Below, in pieces: positions 43,964 to 48,150 of a stretch of 48,150 bases of DNA. Below the pieces are notes generated by a model. That model had not been told where the DNA came from. It worked only from the letters and a program-made list of their open reading frames with translations, and did not search any database. The translations under genes and the position numbers were made by a program. Position 1 is the first letter of the stretch, and the number at the start of each line of letters is the position of its first letter. Where the stretch lies: NCBI GenBank assembly GCA_017960855.1, contig JAGCYJ010000013.1, positions 1-48,150 on the forward strand, given 5' to 3'. The stretch comes from Alphaproteobacteria bacterium (lineage in GTDB: Bacteria; Pseudomonadota; Alphaproteobacteria; Rs-D84).

Positions 43964-44770
43964 CTATTCTCCTAATCTAATTTCAGAACCACGTAGACCG
44001 TTAAGGAAACTTTTCCAATCCATTGGCTTTTTGCCCGCTGGTTGAATCCGCACAATATTTAACTTATCATTTTCCATACGGGTTTCTAGAATCTTGACTT
44101 CTATACCATTTATTTTTGTGCGTCCGCACCCCAGCGCACGAATCTGATTGTGAATTTCACGCACTGGTTTTGTCCAATCAATTATTTCATCATCACCGGT
44201 AAACTTGCGCGTAAATGTTGGTTCACCACTTTGCGCCACCGGTTTATACTTTTCCGGTGAATTCAAATATTCAACCAACATATCGCTACCTATTTGCGAC
44301 ACACGTTTTTCAATAATTTCATTGGTATCGTTTTCACCAATTTCAAACGGTGTGCGCATAAAGATTGGACCAGCATCCATTTCCGCAACCAGTTGCATAA
44401 GGCAGACCGCGCTTGTCGTATCGCCGTTAAAGATTGCAGTTCTAATCGGTGATGGTCCACGATATTTTGGCAAATCACTTGGGTGAATATTGATAATCGG
44501 TGCCGAATTTAAAACATTTTCACGCAAGATTACACCATACGACACAACAACCACCATGTCGGGTGTATAGTTATATTCTTTTATGTTTGTGTGCACCGTC
44601 AAATTATGTTCATTTGCCCAAACATGTACCGGCGACGGTGTTAAAACCTGTTTGCGACCAACTGGCTTTGGTGCACGCGTAAAGACCGCGACAATTTCAT
44701 GTCCCGCATTTCGCACCGCTTCAAAGATTGGGACAACAAAATCATTTGTTCCCATTAAAACCAGTTTCAT
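43964..44770 (-). CDS. fmt: Methionyl-tRNA formyltransferase (short form)
   Basis: Formylates initiator Met-tRNA. The protein keeps the catalytic core: NIHPSDLPKYRGPSPIRTAI (the Asn-His pair) and EMDAGPIF (the Asp). At 268 residues it is shorter than the usual 310 or so; the C-terminal tRNA-binding domain is reduced but ends in recognisable KINGIEVKIL sequence. It overlaps def by 4 bp (ATGA), so the deformylase and formyltransferase are coupled, a very common arrangement. Confidence 0.95.
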   Translation of the reverse strand: MKLVLMGTNDFVVPIFEAVRNAGHEIVAVFTRAPKPVGRKQVLTPSPVHVWANEHNLTVHTNIKEYNYTPDMVVVVSYGVILRENVLNSAPIINIHPSDLPKYRGPSPIRTAIFNGDTTSAVCLMQLVAEMDAGPIFMRTPFEIGENDTNEIIEKRVSQIGSDMLVEYLNSPEKYKPVAQSGEPTFTRKFTGDDEIIDWTKPVREIHNQIRALGCGRTKINGIEVKILETRMENDKLNIVRIQPAGKKPMDWKSFLNGLRGSEIRLGE

Positions 44771-45270
44771 TTTTTATGCTTCCGTACCTTACGCATAACC
44801 ATTTCGCGTTTGACCGGCGACAAATAGTCAATGAATAAAATCCCATCCAAATGATCCGTTTCGTGTTGCACAATGCGTGCCGGCAACCCAGACATATGCG
44901 CCGCCAAAACCTCGCCCCGTTCGTTCATCCATTCAACATCAACCGATTCCGGACGCGAAACATTGGCAAACACCGGTAAATCATCCGGCCCCAGCACCGA
45001 CAGGCACCCCTCTTCCAATACAACACTCTTTTCACTTTTTGCGGTGATTTTTGGATTTATCATTTTGAACACTTCTTCGGTATCTGGATTCATCATAACC
45101 AAGAAGCGTTTTGTAATGTTCACCTGGGGTGCAGCAAGGCCACAACCATTCTGATCGCGCATCATTTGCACCATCTCGTCCAGGGTACGCAAAATATCGG
45201 GGGTAATTTCACCCACGGGCGCGCATTTTTCGCGCAATACCAAATCGCCACAAAGTTTCATTTGCAACAT
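44767..45270 (-). CDS. def: Peptide deformylase
   Basis: Removes the N-formyl group from nascent proteins; a metal-dependent hydrolase. The 167-residue protein has all three motifs: GCGLAAPQVN, EEGCLSV (metal Cys) and QHETDHLDG (metal His pair and catalytic Glu). The first ATG has AGG eight bases upstream and begins MLQMKLCGDLVLRE; the second Met (MKLCGD) is an alternative. Confidence 0.97.
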   Translation of the reverse strand: MLQMKLCGDLVLREKCAPVGEITPDILRTLDEMVQMMRDQNGCGLAAPQVNITKRFLVMMNPDTEEVFKMINPKITAKSEKSVVLEEGCLSVLGPDDLPVFANVSRPESVDVEWMNERGEVLAAHMSGLPARIVQHETDHLDGILFIDYLSPVKREMVMRKVRKHKK

Positions 45271-45291
45271 TTACAAAACCTCTTATAATGT
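45264..45291 (+). promoter_or_regulatory. rmuC promoter
   Basis: TTGCAA, 16 bases, then a perfect TATAAT at 45286-45291. It overlaps the def start codon on the opposite strand, so rmuC and def compete for the same short region. Confidence 0.6.
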
Positions 45292-45312
45292 ATGATAGCA
45301 AAGGAAACTCAA

Positions 45313-46182
45313 ATGACAACTTATATTTTAATTCTGCTGATTTTAATTGCTTTTATGCTTTTGGTGCTGCTTTTCCGCCGTCCGACCGTTGATATTTCGG
45401 CATTACGTGAAGATAATGCACGACTGCGCGAACGGCTGTCCGAACGCCTGGGGGCACTGTCGCAAAACGCGATTGAATTAAAAAATATCAGTGCCGATAT
45501 TGCGAACTTTAAAAACATACTTATGGGCAACAAACAGGCACGCGGAACATTTGGGGAAAGGCAACTGGAAGATATCGTTGCCGATATAATGCCACCCGAA
45601 ACATACGATTTCCAATATGTGCTGAAAACGGGCGTGCGCCCCGATTGCATAATCCGCCTGCCATACCCGCCGGGCGACATGATTATTGACAGCAAGTTTC
45701 CACTGGAATCATTCAACCGCATGGTTGGTGGTGATGATGGTGCAAAAAAGCAATTTGAATTGGATGTGCGCAAACACATTGATGCCATTGCGGAAAAGTA
45801 TGTTATCCCCGGCACAACCGCAGAATCAGCAATGATGTTTATCGCATCTGAATCTATATTTGAAACATTGCACCGCGAATTTCCGGCGACCATAGATTAT
45901 GCAGCCCGCCGCAAAGTGTTTATTGTTTCGCCATCAACATTGTGGGCGGCATTGAATACAATTCGCGCGGTACTGTCCGACATAAAAATCAAACGCGTCG
46001 CAACCAAAATCAAAAAAGAATTAGCAATGTTGCTGGACGATTTGGGACGGTTAAGCAAACGCGCTGGTAATGTTCAACAACACTTCACCCAAACAGAAGA
46101 TGATTTACGGGAATTGCAAACATCAATTTCAAAAATCACACCACGTGCCGAAAAGATTCGCGACCTTGATTTTGGGGAATAA
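45313..46182 (+). CDS. rmuC: RmuC-family DNA recombination protein
   Basis: RmuC limits DNA inversions by an unknown mechanism and has a nuclease-like domain. The 289-residue protein has a membrane span (ILILLILIAFMLLVLLF), a short coiled-coil stretch (DISALREDNARLRERLSERL), and the conserved catalytic-like core GTFGERQLEDIVADIMPPE followed by DMIIDSKFPLESFNRMV. It is shorter than the E. coli protein, whose coiled-coil is longer. The ATG at 45313 has AAAGGAAAC upstream; an ATG seven codons earlier is too close to the promoter. Confidence 0.9.
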   Translation: MTTYILILLILIAFMLLVLLFRRPTVDISALREDNARLRERLSERLGALSQNAIELKNISADIANFKNILMGNKQARGTFGERQLEDIVADIMPPETYDFQYVLKTGVRPDCIIRLPYPPGDMIIDSKFPLESFNRMVGGDDGAKKQFELDVRKHIDAIAEKYVIPGTTAESAMMFIASESIFETLHREFPATIDYAARRKVFIVSPSTLWAALNTIRAVLSDIKIKRVATKIKKELAMLLDDLGRLSKRAGNVQQHFTQTEDDLRELQTSISKITPRAEKIRDLDFGE

Positions 46183-46196
46183 AAAAACATAAAAAA

Positions 46197-46220
46197 GACC
46201 GGCAATTGCCGGTCTTTTTA
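46197..46220 (+). terminator. rmuC terminator (shared-core type)
   Basis: GACCGGC-AATT-GCCGGTC flanked by A6 and T5, with the core CCGGCAATTGCCGG. The remaining 46221-46319 gap has no recognisable feature. Confidence 0.88.
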
Positions 46221-46319
46221 TTAAATAAATTAGAATGGTATAGATGCACAGTCGTTGACAAGTGAAGTGTACAAAGGCTACACGAACGCGACAACGTCAA
46301 GCAGATATGCCATTATAAT

Positions 46320-46931
46320 TTATTTTGAAATTCGGCCACCTGTCTTGCGGTCAATCCATACCTGCTCGGCTGCCAATTCCATTATCGGCAGATCAGATTT
46401 GCTGTCGGAATAGGCACGCACAACGCGTGGGGCAATCTTGTTCTTTTTCGCCCATTTATTAAATGCAACGACCTTGTTTTTGTTATAGCACAGGAAGTGA
46501 TATTTCCATGGTTTATCGGCATACATTTCCGAACAAATAACATCGTCAAAATCCATATCCGCCACCAATGGTCGCAACAGGTAATTCGGCGATGCAGAAA
46601 TCAGAATCACGACATTACCCGCCGCACGTTCCGCCGCCACGCGTTCGGCAGCCCAACCAAAGCGATTTAATTTATGCTGGGCAATAAAACCAGGTGATAA
46701 TCTTTTAACCATCTTTGCGTTTATAAAACGCCGGCCAATTTGTCGCCACCATTTTGCATTGGGTGCCACATAGCGAAAAGACATACCGAATGCGGTTATT
46801 GGTAAAAACAACCACGGCCGCAACGAATGCCGAAAGCAGTATTTCCCAAATTCATAATTCGCATCGTGCGCCGACAGCGTCCCATCAAAATCAAAAATAA
46901 CGACTTTTACTTTCTTTGCTTTCTTTTGCAT
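46320..46931 (-). CDS. HAD-IB family phosphatase
   Basis: The 203-residue protein has HAD motif I VIFDFDGTLSAHD, motif II VILISASPNYLL and motif IV AYSDSKSDLPIMELA. It has a helical cap, with no strong membrane span, between motifs I and II. This subfamily includes PgpC-type phosphatidylglycerophosphatases and SerB-like phosphatases; the exact substrate is unclear. The start has GGGAA upstream. It lies 12 bp after the nucleoside-phosphorylase-like gene and is probably cotranscribed with it. Confidence 0.85.
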   Translation of the reverse strand: MQKKAKKVKVVIFDFDGTLSAHDANYEFGKYCFRHSLRPWLFLPITAFGMSFRYVAPNAKWWRQIGRRFINAKMVKRLSPGFIAQHKLNRFGWAAERVAAERAAGNVVILISASPNYLLRPLVADMDFDDVICSEMYADKPWKYHFLCYNKNKVVAFNKWAKKNKIAPRVVRAYSDSKSDLPIMELAAEQVWIDRKTGGRISK

Positions 46932-46943
46932 TTCGTGTTCCCT

Positions 46944-47714
46944 TTATATATTTAACAAAATCGTGCCTACTTGTTTCCTGCTATTATGATATTTTTCTTT
47001 GTTTTTCTCTGATCGGCCAATCAAATGCTCGCCCGTTGCGGAATTATCAGATACAACCAATATAGCGGCCGCGTTCTTGTTTATAAGTTTCATACAGGCA
47101 AAGAAAGTTGCCGTTTCCATTTCTATTGCTTTTACGCCCATTGCCCTGAATTCATCCAAGTGCAAGTATTCCGCCAACACACTGTCCACAGAAATAACCG
47201 GCGCATTTAAAGTTTTGATTTTTTGTTTTTTATAGATACTTACAATGCGTTTATTCAATTTTGGTGTAGAATGAATATGTTCAAACATATTCTTAGGGCT
47301 CAACTTTTCATGTAAATATAATGTTGCCCCATTACCAGAAATTGCATAATCCGGGACAATAATATCGCCAATTTTTATATCCGGCACCAGCGCACCCACA
47401 GAACCAAGAAATACAAAATTATCACATTTCGTTTTATAACACATCAGGCAGAAATCAATTATGTTGGGCGCCCCTATAAATAATGTGACAAGCAGATACT
47501 TTTTATTACCATTATGTATCCTGAACGTATTGGCAAATCGGCCAGAAAAAATTTGTTCTACCTTTATTTTGTCTGTATCAAATACTTTTTCTGGTGTCCA
47601 TGACGGCGCAACAAAGATGCAGTCGAAATGTTCCCGGGTGGAAACACCATAAAGATCCTTTAACGTATCGTTCTTTAATGAATTATTTTCCAGGGCCTTT
47701 ATAAGCTTATTCAT
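46944..47714 (-). CDS. Nucleoside phosphorylase-like protein (PNP/UDP family)
   Basis: A 256-residue protein with the hallmarks of the PNP_UDP_1 fold: FLGSVGALVPDIKIGDIIVP, a ribose-binding IEMETATFFACM and VVSDNSA near the end. Such enzymes cleave purine nucleosides, uridine, or methylthioadenosine and S-adenosylhomocysteine. The N-terminal third (residues 1-70) is atypical, so the substrate cannot be assigned. The start has GAGG nearby. It shares a transcript with the HAD-IB phosphatase, suggesting a nucleotide-related function. Confidence 0.85.
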   Translation of the reverse strand: MNKLIKALENNSLKNDTLKDLYGVSTREHFDCIFVAPSWTPEKVFDTDKIKVEQIFSGRFANTFRIHNGNKKYLLVTLFIGAPNIIDFCLMCYKTKCDNFVFLGSVGALVPDIKIGDIIVPDYAISGNGATLYLHEKLSPKNMFEHIHSTPKLNKRIVSIYKKQKIKTLNAPVISVDSVLAEYLHLDEFRAMGVKAIEMETATFFACMKLINKNAAAILVVSDNSATGEHLIGRSEKNKEKYHNSRKQVGTILLNI

Positions 47715-47741
47715 ACGCTACCTCTTTGACATTATTATATC

Positions 47742-47772
47742 AAAAAATACCGGCAAATGCCGGTATTTTTTT
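47742..47772. terminator. Terminator of the NADAR gene (shared-core type)
   Basis: ATACCGGC-AAAT-GCCGGTAT with A-run on the left and T-run on the right. On the minus strand the run of T after the stem ends the NADAR gene. Confidence 0.88.
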
Positions 47773-48150
47773 ATTTTTGTAATTCACGGCGGATGGCCAT
47801 CAGGGTTTTTCCGATTCTGTTTTCGCCACTGCCGATACCAAACCCGCACTTATAGCAAACAGGGCATGCTTTTATCAAAATTGCATCGCCGGTGCCGGTT
47901 AACAATTTTGCCGCATCCACATTTTGTTGAAACTTTGCCCGCAGCCCCATTTCCATTATCTTGAACTTGTTTTTATCAAAATCCGCACGACGATTTATTT
48001 TATATTCCGGTGTTTTTGTTATCAAGCGGGCGTCATCGGCATTTTTCATATTCAAAATCACATTAAAACGCGGGTCCGATGCGTAAAACTTCATCGCCTG
48101 GTAATAATGTTCCGCGGACGGAAACATAAAATCGCGTCCATCAACATTCA
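47771..48150 (-). CDS. NADAR-family protein, 5' end cut by the window edge
   Basis: The frame stays open to the window edge, and its last visible upstream residues (NVDGRDFMFPSAEHYYQAMK) match the core of NADAR/YbiA proteins. Any Met inside this motif, such as the one in DFMFPS, is therefore unlikely to be the start. NADAR proteins are N-glycosidases; YbiA acts on early riboflavin-pathway intermediates. The visible part has the conserved EHYYQA motif, the KNADDARLI stretch and the terminal GENRIGKTLMAIRRELQ. A Cys pair (CPVCYKCG) is unusual. The full-length gene needs sequence beyond the window. Confidence 0.85.
   Translation of the reverse strand, partial: NVDGRDFMFPSAEHYYQAMKFYASDPRFNVILNMKNADDARLITKTPEYKINRRADFDKNKFKIMEMGLRAKFQQNVDAAKLLTGTGDAILIKACPVCYKCGFGIGSGENRIGKTLMAIRRELQK

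Noticed and set aside
46221-46319. Possible small RNA or tRNA in the gap before the HAD-IB gene
   Set aside because: No cloverleaf, promoter plus terminator pair, or ribosome-bound frame can be made from it.
1-48150. CRISPR array, rRNA genes, prophage or insertion sequence
   Set aside because: No regularly spaced direct repeats with unique spacers, no rRNA sequence and no transposase or phage structural gene were seen; the repeats found are inside a coding gene or are single inverted pairs.

Overview
The window is a gene-dense, AT-rich bacterial chromosome segment, almost certainly from an uncultured alphaproteobacterium. Alphaproteobacterial marks are a GapR/DUF2312 nucleoid protein, alphaproteobacterial-type RpoB/RpoC, VirB-type secretion genes and a ComEC with a degenerate C-terminus. 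UGA acts as a stop codon (recR and def end in TGA) and the only tRNA-Trp reads UGG, so the code is standard. The envelope is Gram-negative in type (VirB9, YidC, LspA, SPOR-tailed PBP). I cannot place the organism below class from sequence alone; a host- or gut-associated lineage is only a guess, suggested by the InlB-type repeats.

Layout. 1-5 kb: an orphan mraZ, then a 1385-residue secreted cysteine-rich protein with tandem modules and InlB B-type repeats. 5-7 kb: a PLD-family lipoprotein, a small metal-transport-like membrane protein and tRNA-Arg(CCU). 7-9.4 kb: ihfA, convergent to rpmF-plsX, and a small HAD phosphatase. 9.4-21 kb: the core gene-expression operon on the minus strand, tRNA-Trp-secE-nusG-rplK-rplA-rplJ-rplL-rpoB-rpoC, with an L10 leader before rplJ. 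21-26 kb: virB8-virB9-virB10 of a P-type (VirB) type IV secretion system, with a SPOR tail on VirB9 and long extra regions on VirB10. 26-27 kb: two unrecognised small genes. 27-33.4 kb: yidC, lspA, a CPA2 antiporter, rsmA, recR and a SPOR-tailed D,D-carboxypeptidase. 33.5-35.6 kb: two tandem Stealth-family sugar-phosphate transferases. 35.6-40.6 kb: pyk, gapR with an RNHCP gene, an unknown helical protein, a GIY-YIG gene bracketed by a perfect 29-bp inverted repeat, and pyrG. 40.7-46.2 kb: comEC, then def-fmt-two Cys-rich genes-truA, and rmuC. 46.3 kb to the end: HAD-IB phosphatase, nucleoside-phosphorylase-like gene and a NADAR gene cut by the window edge.

Functionally this is mostly housekeeping (transcription, translation, lipid and wall synthesis, membrane insertion) interrupted by accessory envelope modules: the VirB core, the Stealth pair, the giant repeat protein and the GIY-YIG/palindrome unit. 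Promoters of the form TTGNNN-16/18-TANNNT are readable upstream of many units. Six intrinsic terminators share the same stem-loop core, CCGGCAAATGCCGG or a close variant, which looks like a lineage-specific repeated signal.
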